Position numbers and translations under genes: made by a program. Under the pieces are notes generated by a model. The model was not told where the DNA came from. It did not search any database and saw only the letters and a list, made by a program, of their open reading frames with translations. Of a DNA stretch of 64,000 bases, positions 45,295-54,770 are shown piece by piece. Source of the stretch: Vibrio ostreae. Its GTDB lineage: Bacteria > Pseudomonadota > Gammaproteobacteria > Enterobacterales > Vibrionaceae. The stretch is taken from NCBI RefSeq assembly GCF_019226825.1, contig NZ_CP076642.1, positions 434,001 to 498,000 on the forward strand, written 5' to 3'. The stretch's first letter is position 1; each line of letters starts with the position of its first letter.

Positions 45295-46299
45295 TCAAAG
45301 CTGCGACTTTGTATCCAGACCGAACATTTGTTCATCGAGGTTTAATACGGTCAGCGCGTTACTGACACTGGTGGCGACCACATCCACCGCGCCGGTGCGC
45401 AGCGCGCCCAGCAGTGCCAGCGGTTTACTGTTTTCTGCCGCAATCGCGATCACCTCAGCGATACGCCGAAACTCTTCAATCCCCAAACCGATAATCCGGT
45501 CACTCATCACGGTGTCGGCGATTTGACCATGCACGTTAAAAAAATCATAGCCGGCAAAGTCCCCGACCACCCCCTGCTGCAAGCGCGACTGCACCACTTC
45601 ATCGGGAGTAAACCAGCCCAAATCGACCATATAGCTGTTTTCACTCATATCACCGATCCCAACCAGTGCAATATCCGCTTTACGCGCCAGATCCAGGGTC
45701 TGTTTCACCGTTTCATTTTGCATAAACGCCAGTTTCTGGGCGCGGTTTTCCGCATAAGCCGGAGCATAGAGGGTTTCTGAGGTACCACCGTATTTCTTCG
45801 CCATCTGGCGACAAATATGGTCGGCATTGAACATACCGCCGCGCGGGTGAATACCACCAATACTGCAGACAAACTTACAATCGCGTGGCGTGATCACGCC
45901 GATATGATGGGCGACCGCCGACACGTTACGCCCCTGACCGATACTGACCACCATACCATTTTTCAAAGTACTGTTGAGATAACTCGATACCAGTCCAGAT
46001 ACCTGCTGACGCTGTAACTCTTCTGTGGGCTGATCCAGCGCGACCAGGGCACGTTTAACGCCAAAGCGTTCTATCAGGCGCTGCTCAATTTTGGCGCTGA
46101 ATACCGGGTGATACTTCACGGTGATCTCAACAATGCCCTCATCGCGCGCCTGTTTCAGCATCCGCCCTACCTTGGCACGTGAAATCGAAAATTTTCTCGA
46201 AATCTCTTCCTGAGTCGCACCGTCCTGATAATACGCGACGGCGACTTCGGTCAATAAATCACTGCTTTCAGACGAAATATCCTGGCTGGAACTGCTCAT
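45295..46299 (-). CDS. SorC-family transcriptional regulator (sugar-binding type)
   Basis: A 334-residue regulator. The N-terminal helix-turn-helix (YYQDGATQEEISRKFSISRAKVGRMLKQAR) is followed by the SorC effector domain with VSIGQGRNVSAVA and ALLGALRTGAVDVVATS, which normally binds a sugar phosphate. It lies between the TAXI transporter and tal-tkt. Motifs in both flanking promoters suggest it controls them, but this is not shown. It may sense a pentose-phosphate-pathway intermediate. Confidence 0.9.
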   Translation of the reverse strand: MSSSSQDISSESSDLLTEVAVAYYQDGATQEEISRKFSISRAKVGRMLKQARDEGIVEITVKYHPVFSAKIEQRLIERFGVKRALVALDQPTEELQRQQVSGLVSSYLNSTLKNGMVVSIGQGRNVSAVAHHIGVITPRDCKFVCSIGGIHPRGGMFNADHICRQMAKKYGGTSETLYAPAYAENRAQKLAFMQNETVKQTLDLARKADIALVGIGDMSENSYMVDLGWFTPDEVVQSRLQQGVVGDFAGYDFFNVHGQIADTVMSDRIIGLGIEEFRRIAEVIAIAAENSKPLALLGALRTGAVDVVATSVSNALTVLNLDEQMFGLDTKSQL

Positions 46300-46406
46300 A
46301 CCCGCTTACCCTATTGTATAACCTTGATGATGTATGTGGTCATAATGCCGCTGTGGCGCAGCATCTGCTCATGGGTATAGCATATGTCAGGACACATTAG
46401 ACATGC

Positions 46407-46417
46407 AACATTTGCTC
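46407..46417. promoter_or_regulatory. AACATTTGCTC candidate SorC operator (sorC side)
   Basis: This is the exact reverse complement of GAGCAAATGTT at 46619-46629, 108 bp before the SorC start. Confidence 0.42.
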
Positions 46418-46617
46418 ACTATGGTTACATTTTCTCACCCTGAGGCGTGCGCTCTTTTTCATCACTCCAGGGCCGCTGCCGATCAGGCAAACGTTTCTTT
46501 TCTGGCTTGATCCAGCGCTGTGTAAAATAACTCGTCAAAACCCCTCACAATAGCCAAATCCCGATTGATTATTTAGACCGGATACGTTAAATATGGGTAC
46601 ATCATTTACTCAACGAA

Positions 46618-46644
46618 CGAGCAAATGTTCATTGCAGTTGCTCG
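46618..46644. promoter_or_regulatory. GAGCAAATGTT and CGAGCAA/TTGCTCG inverted repeat upstream of tal
   Basis: CGAGCAA (46618-46624) and TTGCTCG (46638-46644) form an inverted pair. GAGCAAATGTT (46619-46629) matches the sorC-side site. It lies about 125-148 bp before the tal start, a likely regulator-binding position. Confidence 0.45.
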
Positions 46645-46765
46645 GTCGCTGGAAAACATTGAGTTAGTCATAAGAAGTGACGTCAGAACGTGGCGCTGCG
46701 CTTAGCTAACCCGCTTGCACCTGCCAGTTTTTGCTGGCTAGCCGAAAAGAAATAGGATGATCGAA

Positions 46766-47717
46766 ATGAGCAACAAATTAGAGCAACTACGTAAACTAAC
46801 GACTGTTGTCGCGGACACAGGTGAAATTGACGCAATCAAAAAGTACCAGCCTGAAGATGCAACAACCAACCCTTCTCTAATTCTTAAAGCCGCTCAAATT
46901 GCAGAATATGCACCTCTGATTGATCAAGCGATCGAATACGCAAAATCACAAACCAGCGACAAAGCAGAGCAAGTACAAGAAGCTTGTGACATGCTGGCAG
47001 TGAACATCGGTAAAGAGATCCTGAAAACTATCCCTGGCCGTATCTCTACAGAAGTGGACGCACGTCTGTCTTACGACACTGAAGGCAGCATCGAGAAAGC
47101 ACGTAAACTGATCAAAATGTACAACGATGCAGGCATCAGCAACGACCGCATCCTGATCAAACTGGCTTCTACCTGGGAAGGTATCCGTGCTGCGGAAGTA
47201 CTGGAAAAAGAAGGCATCAACTGTAACCTGACCCTGCTGTTCTCATTTGCTCAGGCTCGTGCTTGTGCAGAAGCTGGCGTATTCCTGACTCTCTCCATTC
47301 GTAGGCCGTATCATGGACTGGTACAAAGCGAAAGAAGGTCGTGATTTCGAAGCTCAGGAAGATCCGGGCGTACTGTCTGTATCTAACATCTACAACTACT
47401 ACAAACAGCACGGTTACAACACGGTTGTGATGGGCGCAAGCTTCCGTAACATCGGCGAGATCCTGGAACTGGCTGGCTGTGACCGCCTAACTATCTCTCC
47501 ACAGCTGCTGGCTGATCTGGAAGCGGCTGAAGGTGTGGTTGAAGAGAAACTGGTTGCGACCACTGAACTGCAAGAGCGTCCGGCAGCCATGAACCACTCC
47601 GAGTTCCTGTGGGAGCACAACCTGGACCCAATGGCGGTAGAAAAACTGGCTGAAGGTATCCGTAACTTCGCTGTAGACCAGGGCAAACTGGAAGCGATGA
47701 TCGAAGCTAAGCTTTAA
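46766..47717 (+). pseudogene. tal: Transaldolase, frameshifted
   Basis: Transaldolase moves three-carbon units in the non-oxidative pentose-phosphate pathway. The first part ([20 protein letters not shown], with [14 protein letters not shown] and the Schiff-base lysine in [12 protein letters not shown]) reads normally to EAGVFL. One extra base near 47289 (GACTCTCTCC where GATCTCTCC is expected) shifts the frame. The rest ([21 protein letters not shown] to the end) continues in the other frame. Removing one base gives an intact enzyme of about 316 residues. The ATG at 46766, well spaced from AGGA, is preferred to 46757. It is in an operon with tkt. Confidence 0.92.
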
Positions 47718-47735
47718 TCAGCCAAACTGAATCCC

Positions 47736-47763
47736 ATTAGGGGAAGCGCCCGCTTCCCCTAAT
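47736..47763 (+). terminator. Hairpin between tal and tkt
   Basis: ATTAGGGGAAGCG pairs with CGCTTCCCCTAAT, but no T tract follows, so it may stabilise or process RNA rather than stop it. Confidence 0.5.
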
Positions 47764-47803
47764 CATTTCTGACTTTAAAATCCTAACGATTACGGAATCT
47801 ATT

Positions 47804-49798
47804 ATGAACCGCAAACAACTGGCTAACGCAATCCGCGCGCTGAGCATGGATGGTGTACAACAGGCTAACTCTGGTCACCCAGGCGCCCCGATGGGGATGG
47901 CTGACATCGCTGAAGTGCTGTGGCGCAGTCACCTGAACCACAACCCGCAAAACCCGAACTGGGCTGACCGTGACCGCTTCGTGCTGTCCAATGGCCACGG
48001 CTCTATGCTGATCTACTCTCTGCTGCACCTGAGTGGCTACGAGCTGTCAATCGACGACCTGAAAAACTTCCGTCAGCTGCACTCGAAAACCCCGGGTCAC
48101 CCTGAATACGGTTACGCACCAGGCATCGAGACCACCACAGGTCCGCTGGGTCAGGGTATCACTAACGCCGTGGGTATGGCGATTGCGGAAAAAGCGCTGG
48201 CCGCGCAGTTCAATAAAGAAGGTCACGACATCGTTGACCACTTTACTTATGCATTCCTGGGCGACGGCTGTCTGATGGAAGGCATCTCGCACGAAGCATG
48301 TTCTCTGGCCGGGACGCTCGGTCTGGGCAAACTGATTGCCTTCTGGGATGACAACGGCATCTCTATCGACGGTCACGTTGAAGGCTGGTTCTCTGACGAT
48401 ACGCCAAAACGTTTCGAAGCATACGGCTGGCACGTTATCCCGGCAGTAGACGGTCACGATCCAGAAGCGATTAATGCCGCTATCGAAGCCGCACAGGCAG
48501 AAACCGGTCGTCCGACCCTGATCTGTACCAAGACCATCATCGGTTTTGGTTCACCAAACAAAGCGGGCTCACACGACTGTCACGGCGCTCCGCTGGGCGC
48601 AGACGAAATCAAAGCTGCGCGTGAATTCCTCGGTTGGGAATACGGCGCGTTTGAAATCCCGGCCGATATCTACGCCGAGTGGGATGCCAAAGAAGCCGGT
48701 GCAGCCAAAGAAGCCGCCTGGAATGAAAAATTTGCAGCCTACGCTGAGGCTTACCCGGCCGAAGCGGCGGAATACCAGCGCCGCATGGCCGGTGATCTGC
48801 CGGCTGACTGGGAACAAGTGACCAGCGCAGTGATTGCTGATCTGCAAGCCAATCCGGCCAACATCGCGTCACGTAAAGCGTCCCAAAACGCGCTGGAAGC
48901 GTTCGGTAAGATCCTGCCTGAATTCATGGGCGGCTCAGCCGACCTGGCTCCGTCTAACCTGACCATGTGGTCTGGCTCTAAGTCGCTGACTCACGAAGAT
49001 TTCGCCGGAAACTACATCCACTATGGTGTACGTGAATTCGGTATGACCGCCATCATCAACGGTATTGCCCTGCACGGTGGTTTCGTGCCTTACGGCGCGA
49101 CTTTCCTGATGTTCATGGAATACGCACGTAACGCGATGCGTATGGCGGCGCTGATGAAGATTCAGAACATCCAGGTCTACACTCACGACTCCATCGGTCT
49201 GGGTGAAGATGGCCCGACTCACCAACCGGTCGAGCAGATCGCGTCACTGCGTCTGACACCAAACATGAGCACGTGGCGCCCATGTGACCAGGTCGAATCT
49301 GCGGTCGCGTGGAAACTGGCTATCGAGCGTAAAGATGCGCCATCGGCGCTGATCTTCTCGCGTCAGAACCTGGCTCAGCAAGCGCGCAGCGCGCAGCAAG
49401 TGGCGGACATCGCCAAAGGCGGTTATATCCTGCAAGATTGTGCCGGCAAACCTGAGCTGATCCTGATCGCGACCGGTTCTGAAGTGGAACTGACCGTACA
49501 AGCCGCCGCACAACTGACCGCAGCCGGTAAACAGGTTCGTGTGGTATCTATGCCATCGACTGACACCTTCGACAAGCAAGATGCGGCTTACCGTGAAGCG
49601 GTACTGCCAGCTGATGTGACTGCACGTATTGCTGTTGAAGCGGGCATCGCTGACTTCTGGTACAAGTACGTCGGCTTTGGCGGTCGTATCATCGGTATGA
49701 CCACCTTTGGTGAATCAGCACCGGCGGGCGAACTGTTCAAGATGTTCGGCTTCACGGCTGAAAACGTAGTCAACACTGCGAACGAACTGCTGGCATAA
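47804..49798 (+). CDS. tkt: Transketolase
   Basis: A 664-residue thiamine-diphosphate enzyme transferring two-carbon ketol units. The N-terminus ([29 protein letters not shown]), cofactor-binding [18 protein letters not shown] and [17 protein letters not shown] are diagnostic. It lies 86 bp after tal and forms the tal-tkt pair seen in enterics (talA-tktB). Both complete the non-oxidative pentose-phosphate pathway. Confidence 0.97.
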   Translation: MNRKQLANAIRALSMDGVQQANSGHPGAPMGMADIAEVLWRSHLNHNPQNPNWADRDRFVLSNGHGSMLIYSLLHLSGYELSIDDLKNFRQLHSKTPGHPEYGYAPGIETTTGPLGQGITNAVGMAIAEKALAAQFNKEGHDIVDHFTYAFLGDGCLMEGISHEACSLAGTLGLGKLIAFWDDNGISIDGHVEGWFSDDTPKRFEAYGWHVIPAVDGHDPEAINAAIEAAQAETGRPTLICTKTIIGFGSPNKAGSHDCHGAPLGADEIKAAREFLGWEYGAFEIPADIYAEWDAKEAGAAKEAAWNEKFAAYAEAYPAEAAEYQRRMAGDLPADWEQVTSAVIADLQANPANIASRKASQNALEAFGKILPEFMGGSADLAPSNLTMWSGSKSLTHEDFAGNYIHYGVREFGMTAIINGIALHGGFVPYGATFLMFMEYARNAMRMAALMKIQNIQVYTHDSIGLGEDGPTHQPVEQIASLRLTPNMSTWRPCDQVESAVAWKLAIERKDAPSALIFSRQNLAQQARSAQQVADIAKGGYILQDCAGKPELILIATGSEVELTVQAAAQLTAAGKQVRVVSMPSTDTFDKQDAAYREAVLPADVTARIAVEAGIADFWYKYVGFGGRIIGMTTFGESAPAGELFKMFGFTAENVVNTANELLA

Positions 49799-49843
49799 GC
49801 CTGGTTTGATCCTGTCTTAGGATGGGACAAGCAAATGAAAACC

Positions 49844-49875
49844 AAGGCCCTGCTCACTGAGCAGGGCCTTTTTAG
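49844..49875 (+). terminator. Terminator after tkt
   Basis: AAGGCCCTGCTCA-C-TGAGCAGGGCCTT is followed by TTTAGTTT. Confidence 0.88.
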
Positions 49876-49940
49876 TTTATGACGCTCACTCTTCGCGCAA
49901 CGTTACTTTACGACAAATCACGTTTACGCAAGGTCACTTG

Positions 49941-50957
49941 CTACAAAAAAAGCGGCGATACACCGTACCCCGGCATTTCGATCAGCAGTAGTCCCATTGC
50001 CAGCAGCAATAAGCCCGCGATACTTTTCAGCATCGTCATCACTACCCTGCTCTTTCCCGGGTCTATCCGACTGTAAAATTGCACCACACTGCGTCCTGTC
50101 ACCGTTAAAAACGCGATCACTGAGGTGGTCAGCGCCGTTCCCAAAGACATCACAAAACTGCCCGCGACACCAACCCAATACAGATTGGCGAGATGAGCAA
50201 AAAACAGAACCAGAATCGCACCAGAGCACGGACGTAATCCGATACTGATGATAATCGCTGCGTATTCACGCCAGCCATTTGCCCGGTTGAGCTCCTCTGC
50301 ATCCGCACCATGTTTGTGTCCGCAGCCACAGTCGTGATGGTGGTCATTATGATGATGATCGTCGTGATGAGGGTAATCGTGGTGATGGCTCTCCTGATGA
50401 ACACGCGGCGACCGAGAGCCGAGCAACGATGTCAATGCTGCCAGCAACAGATAGACGCCAAGCGCCACCACAAACACGCCACTCAGCTCGATAAAATCGG
50501 ATACAGTCGCATTCAGCTGATGCATGGTCTGATGCAGCACAAACAAAAACACACTGACCAATAGTACTGCAACCAAGCCCTGTAACAGCGCCGCGGCAAT
50601 CGTGATATAGATTCCGGTACGCAGCTTAGTGGCATGAGTCGCCAGATAGGTGCTGACCACCACTTTACCGTGTCCGGGACCAAGCGCATGTAACACGCCG
50701 TACAATAGGCAGACGGCGAGAATCATCGCCTTGGCGTGCAGACCCGGCAAATAGAACTGCTCACTCAGATAGTCGAGGGACGCCTTTTGCCAATGCAGGC
50801 TCTGTACCAGGATTTGTGGCCAAAAATGCCACAGTAATACGCCCAGGGCTAGCAACACACCCAGCACCAGCGCACCGTTCAGCCATGGATTGAGTCTGGA
50901 GTTTACTTTCTCTGCCCCCTGCGCTGTGGACGTTCGCTTGGTTTGTTCAAACGACAT
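49941..50957 (-). CDS. NicO-family (RcnA-like) nickel/cobalt-type transporter
   Basis: A 338-residue membrane protein with about six transmembrane segments. HALGPGHGKVVVSTYLATH and GLRPCSGAILVLFF are the NicO/RcnA signatures. A cytoplasmic or periplasmic loop (~185-215) is very rich in histidine and aspartate (HHHDYPHHDD, then CGCGHKHG). It could move nickel, cobalt or zinc; direction is unknown. The start at 50957 is favoured by GGGAG upstream; the frame is open 21 codons further. It ends the zinc-type operon, after DUF1007. Confidence 0.85.
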   Translation of the reverse strand: MSFEQTKRTSTAQGAEKVNSRLNPWLNGALVLGVLLALGVLLWHFWPQILVQSLHWQKASLDYLSEQFYLPGLHAKAMILAVCLLYGVLHALGPGHGKVVVSTYLATHATKLRTGIYITIAAALLQGLVAVLLVSVFLFVLHQTMHQLNATVSDFIELSGVFVVALGVYLLLAALTSLLGSRSPRVHQESHHHDYPHHDDHHHNDHHHDCGCGHKHGADAEELNRANGWREYAAIIISIGLRPCSGAILVLFFAHLANLYWVGVAGSFVMSLGTALTTSVIAFLTVTGRSVVQFYSRIDPGKSRVVMTMLKSIAGLLLLAMGLLLIEMPGYGVSPLFL

Positions 50958-51074
50958 GAGATATTTCTCCCTTACTTTTGTAATCATAAGCTTTTCTGGA
51001 CCATAAGCTTTCCTTACCATAAAAAGTACCGGCTGGTTTTTGACTAACCTTGTTATTGCCAGCTCAGGCTTGTA

Positions 51075-51806
51075 TTAACTCTGGGCCTTACAGCTCAGTT
51101 CGAGTGTCTGGGTAAAAAGTTGACCGAGTTTATTGTCAGGATCAGCATCCATCGGTAGCGACATGGCGTAGCTTATTTGAGCTGAAGTCGGATTCGGCTC
51201 GACCAGCTTCTGCTGACAATGATCCTGTAACCTCGGGGCGAAGCTGATGTCATGGCTGTCTTTCCATGACATATCAACGTAGTAAGTCGGGTCAAAAATT
51301 TTCAGGGTGAGTTTGTGCCCGTTGAGAGGATAAGGCTTGGCCAGTGGCAAGCTAAAACTCAACGTGGCTTTACCTTTCGCAGTGCTCAGCTGGCCGGTAT
51401 CAACCGATTGATAACGAATCGGCGTCTGATTATCGTAGAAATAGGTAAAGTAGTGCTGCGATAACATGTTCGTCATCACAGATGCCGCCAGTTTGTGCAG
51501 CGTTTTTTCCTGCTGCGCCGGAGACATATCCTCGCCGTCAAACAAGTAGGCGGTGGTCATGGCATCAAAGGTCCATTCCATTTTCAGCCCGGTAATGGCC
51601 TGGTCACTGCCTAATATCCGGGTTTTGATATCAATCCATGAATGGGGATGCGCACGGCAAGGGAGTGCAATCAGCAAGGTCAACAAACCGGACACCAGCA
51701 GCCGCTTATTGCCAACGGCGCCGGGTAACGTTTTGCACACAGACAGAAAATACATAGCTTCGCCCGTCATCAGAGAGCTGGCAGTATCACTAAACATACC
51801 AGACAT
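51075..51806 (-). CDS. DUF1007 family protein, periplasmic
   Basis: A 243-residue DUF1007 protein. A signal peptide (RLLVSGLLTLLIALPCRA) lies about 35 residues in, so the true start may be downstream of 51806, for example at 51770 or 51755. Mature HPHSWIDIKTRI is the family signature with histidines that may bind metal. DUF1007 genes commonly pair with NicO transporters, as here (117 bp apart). The function is unknown. Confidence 0.8.
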   Translation of the reverse strand: MSGMFSDTASSLMTGEAMYFLSVCKTLPGAVGNKRLLVSGLLTLLIALPCRAHPHSWIDIKTRILGSDQAITGLKMEWTFDAMTTAYLFDGEDMSPAQQEKTLHKLAASVMTNMLSQHYFTYFYDNQTPIRYQSVDTGQLSTAKGKATLSFSLPLAKPYPLNGHKLTLKIFDPTYYVDMSWKDSHDISFAPRLQDHCQQKLVEPNPTSAQISYAMSLPMDADPDNKLGQLFTQTLELSCKAQS

Positions 51807-51889
51807 AGAACATATCAGGCAGAGACCTTATCGGATCTCTGCCCGGTAATGATATTTACGCAAACACAGTCGGAAACATGCGCTCAGAC

Positions 51890-52768
51890 TTACTTCATGC
51901 TGTCGGCCATTACTGTCACGTTGTGTTTGAATGCCTCCAGATAAGTATCAGCGTCACCGCCTTTAGCCGTTAACGCTTCCGGATAGAGTTCACCGCCCGC
52001 TTTCGCTCCGGTTGCAGCTGCAATCTGTTTAACCAGACGTGGATCCGTTTGATTTTCAATAAAGTAAGCGTGAATGTGCTGTGATTTAATCTGACTGATC
52101 AGTTCGGCCACCTGCTTCGCACTGGCTTCCGACTCCGTAGAAAAGCCCTGCGGTGACAGGAAGGTCACGCCATACTCGGCACCAAAATAGCCGAATGCGT
52201 CGTGACTGGTCAACACTTTACGTCCCTCTTCAGACACGGATGCAAAACGGGCTTTAGCCCAATGATCCAGCTTGGTCAGTTGTTCGATATAATCACTGCC
52301 GCGCTGTTCAAAATAGTCGGCATCCTGCGGGTCAGCCGCTTTAAGCGCATCCGTCACATTACGCGCGTAGATAGCACCGTTCGCCGCGCTGTTCCAGGCA
52401 TGCGGGTCTGTGACCACCTCGCCGTCTTCCTGCATGGTCCGGCTCTGAACCCCATCAGATGCCACAATGACCGGCCCCTTGTATCCCGACGCGGTCACCA
52501 GACGATCCATCCAGCCTTCCAGACCCAGTCCGCTCATAAACACCACATCGGCCTGATTGAGTTTTACGCTGTCTTGCGGGCTCGGAACAAAGGTATGCGG
52601 ATCACCATCCGGCCCCACCAGAGCTGTCACGGTGACATGATCGCCGCCCACTTGTTTTACAATATCAGCCAGCACAGAAAAACTTGCCACGGTATCCACC
52701 GTTTTTGCCATTGCGGAACTGCTCAGTGCCAATAGCAGAGAACAACCGGCTGCTTGCCAAACTTTCAT
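51890..52768 (-). CDS. Metal ABC transporter substrate-binding protein (zinc/manganese type)
   Basis: A 292-residue cluster A-I binding protein with a signal peptide ending SSSAMAK. Likely ligands are the histidines in GDPHTFVPSPQD, TDPHAWNSAANG and SHDAFGYFGAEYG plus the acid in NQTDPRLVKQIA. The long His-rich loop of ZnuA is absent, closer to AztC-like proteins. It lies 10 bp after the permease. The Zur-like box upstream of the operon suggests zinc. The start follows TTAAGGAGTAATAG. Confidence 0.9.
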   Translation of the reverse strand: MKVWQAAGCSLLLALSSSAMAKTVDTVASFSVLADIVKQVGGDHVTVTALVGPDGDPHTFVPSPQDSVKLNQADVVFMSGLGLEGWMDRLVTASGYKGPVIVASDGVQSRTMQEDGEVVTDPHAWNSAANGAIYARNVTDALKAADPQDADYFEQRGSDYIEQLTKLDHWAKARFASVSEEGRKVLTSHDAFGYFGAEYGVTFLSPQGFSTESEASAKQVAELISQIKSQHIHAYFIENQTDPRLVKQIAAATGAKAGGELYPEALTAKGGDADTYLEAFKHNVTVMADSMK

Positions 52769-52778
52769 CTATTACTCC

Positions 52779-53645
52779 TTAATTTGAATACACCATCGAT
52801 TTTGATCGGGTAAAAATGCCTTTCTGAGAGCCAAAAAGAACGGAAAAAAGAAACACCGCGGTCGCCGTCAGCACAATGGCCGGTCCGGCCGGAATCGACT
52901 GATACCAGGACCAGGCCAGTCCGATGACTGAACTGAGCATTCCGAGCAGTACCGCGACTAACAGCATCACGCCCAGTCTGTTGGTCCAACAGCGAGCGGC
53001 GATGGCTGGTAACATCATCAGACCTACCGTCATCAGGGTGCCCAACACCTGAAAACCGGCGACCAGATTGAGCACCACCAGCGCCATAAACAGACCGTGC
53101 ATCAGCAACGAAAAGGAGCGCGAATGCATGGTAAAGAAGCTTGCATTGAACGATTCGAACACGATGCCGCGATACAGCAGGGCAATAACCAGCAAAGTAA
53201 AACTGCTAATAGCGCCGATAAACATCAGTGAATCCGCATCAACCGCAAGCAGGGAGCCAAACAGTAAGTGCAACAAGTCGACACCGTTACTGCGCAGTGA
53301 TACCAAGGTAACGCCCAGCGCAAGGGAGCCAAGATAAAGGCCGGCAAATGCAGAATCTTCCTGCAAACGGGTCATTTTGCTGATCCAGCCTGATGCCATC
53401 GCCACCACCAAACCGGCAATAAATCCGCCCAGCCCCATCGCAAGCAGCGACATTCCCGACAGCAGGTAACCCACAGCGACACCGGGCAATACCGCATGAG
53501 ACAAGGCATCGCCGACCAGACTCATGCGGCGCAACAGCAAAAACACGCCGAGCGGAGCCAGGCTGAGTGATAACGCCAGGCAGGCCACCAGAGAGCGGCG
53601 CATAAATCCGTACTGGATGAAGGCATCAATGATGTGTGTGCTCAT
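52779..53645 (-). CDS. Metal ABC transporter permease
   Basis: A 288-residue ABC-3 family permease with about eight membrane segments. MRRSLVACLALSLSLAPLGVFLLLRRMSLVGDALSHAVLPGVA contains the typical GDALSHAVLPG motif. The frame extends 12 codons upstream, but the ATG at 53645 has AGGAG before it and overlaps the ATPase gene by 20 bp. Confidence 0.91.
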   Translation of the reverse strand: MSTHIIDAFIQYGFMRRSLVACLALSLSLAPLGVFLLLRRMSLVGDALSHAVLPGVAVGYLLSGMSLLAMGLGGFIAGLVVAMASGWISKMTRLQEDSAFAGLYLGSLALGVTLVSLRSNGVDLLHLLFGSLLAVDADSLMFIGAISSFTLLVIALLYRGIVFESFNASFFTMHSRSFSLLMHGLFMALVVLNLVAGFQVLGTLMTVGLMMLPAIAARCWTNRLGVMLLVAVLLGMLSSVIGLAWSWYQSIPAGPAIVLTATAVFLFSVLFGSQKGIFTRSKSMVYSN

Positions 53646-54354
53646 ACAAGCTCTCCTGATGAAACAGAGGAATGACCACACCGTCAGAACCGTATCTTTG
53701 CTCTGTCAATAATTCACTAGTCGCTCCCCATCTGACCTGATCCGGCATCATCAGCAGCAGTTGAGGGAAATAGCGTCGCACCAGAGTGACATCATGCAGC
53801 ACCGCTATCACTGTTTTGCCCTTTTGATTTAACGCCAACATAAGCTGCAGCAATATCTGTTGTGTAGCCTGATCGATACCGGCAAAAGGTTCATCCATCA
53901 TCATCACATCTGCATCCTGAACCAACATGCGCGCAAACAACATGCGCTGAAACTGACCGCCGGACAGTTCACCTATCGTACGTGCAGCCAGATCACCAAT
54001 CCCAACGTCAGTCAAAGCCCGTTCAATTCGGATGTGGTTATCTTGCCCCAGTGCTTGCCCAATGCCTTGCTTGGGCCAGCATCCCATGGCGACCACCTCA
54101 TACACACTGATGGGGAAATCACTATCCATTTCGGCACGCTGAGGCAGCCAGGCCACTTGCGGAACTGCAGCACAGACATCCAACCGGCCTGAAACCGGCG
54201 ATTGCAAACCACATAAGGTTTTGACCAGCGTCGACTTACCAGCTCCGTTCGGCCCCATAATGGCGGTCAGGGATCCCGACTTAAACCGGCCACTGACTGG
54301 CAGCGTCACGGCTTGCCCGCGATAACCCACCACCAACTGATCCAGTGTCATCAT
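53626..54354 (-). CDS. Metal ABC transporter ATP-binding protein
   Basis: A 242-residue ABC ATPase: Walker A GPNGAGKS (~34), signature LSGGQFQRM, Walker B VMMMDEPFAGID and H-loop VLHDVTLV. It powers uptake through the permease next to it. The start overlaps the upstream 61-codon gene (CCATGATG). It ends YEHTHH, a small metal-binding-like tail. Confidence 0.91.
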   Translation of the reverse strand: MMTLDQLVVGYRGQAVTLPVSGRFKSGSLTAIMGPNGAGKSTLVKTLCGLQSPVSGRLDVCAAVPQVAWLPQRAEMDSDFPISVYEVVAMGCWPKQGIGQALGQDNHIRIERALTDVGIGDLAARTIGELSGGQFQRMLFARMLVQDADVMMMDEPFAGIDQATQQILLQLMLALNQKGKTVIAVLHDVTLVRRYFPQLLLMMPDQVRWGATSELLTEQRYGSDGVVIPLFHQESLYEHTHH

Positions 54355-54536
54355 GGCAGCAGTACCGCCCAGTAAATCGATAACCAGAGTGCCGTCAGCA
54401 CAATGCCAGCCAAACCGATGCGCACTTGGGCCGACAGCAATAACAAACGCCTTCCTTGCAGCGCTGGTTGACTTTGTGAAACCGACAAGAGCGCTTTAAC
54501 AGGAGTTCGCGCTATCTCTCCAACCACAGACTTCAT
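54351..54536 (-). CDS. Small 61-residue membrane protein at the head of the zinc operon
   Basis: A 61-residue protein with an N-terminal polar part and one C-terminal transmembrane helix (IGLAGIVLTALWLSIYWAVLLP). Its stop overlaps the ATPase start, so it is probably translated together with the ABC genes. It begins 33-55 bp below the Zur-like box. I do not recognise a family. It could be a transporter accessory subunit. Confidence 0.6.
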   Translation of the reverse strand: MKSVVGEIARTPVKALLSVSQSQPALQGRRLLLLSAQVRIGLAGIVLTALWLSIYWAVLLP

Positions 54537-54568
54537 AACGATAATTCCGTAACAACCCTAACAACTAT

Positions 54569-54591
54569 TAATGTTATAACATAACAAATTA
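54569..54591 (-). promoter_or_regulatory. Zur-like box upstream of the zinc-type operon
   Basis: TAATGTTATAACATAACAAATTA contains GTTATAACATAAC, which matches the core of the gammaproteobacterial Zur consensus (ATGTTATAWYATAACAT) almost fully. It lies about 33 bp before the first gene of the operon, so zinc-dependent repression is likely. Confidence 0.72.
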
Positions 54592-54671
54592 TCACTTAGA
54601 AACAGTTTTTTACATTTCGAGTCACATCAGACCTATGGCGTATTGATCATGAAAATTTAAGGAAATAAGAA

Positions 54672-54733
54672 AAACAGAGGGAATCTTGAGGGAATATAAG
54701 ACAAACAGAGGGAATCTTGAGGGAATATAAGAC
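54672..54733. repeat. Two copies of a 31-bp tandem repeat
   Basis: AAACAGAGGGAATCTTGAGG... (31 bp) occurs twice without interruption (54672-54702, 54703-54733), preceded by a partial copy. It lies between the Zur box and the chemoreceptor terminator. Confidence 0.88.
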
Positions 54734-54735
54734 AA

Positions 54736-54760
54736 AAATGGCCGCATCATGCGGCCATTT
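54736..54760. terminator. Terminator after the chemoreceptor gene
   Basis: AAATGGCCGCA-TCA-TGCGGCCATTT, an 11-bp perfect stem 11 bp after the chemoreceptor stop. Confidence 0.82.
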
Positions 54761-54770
54761 CCTGATTGGG

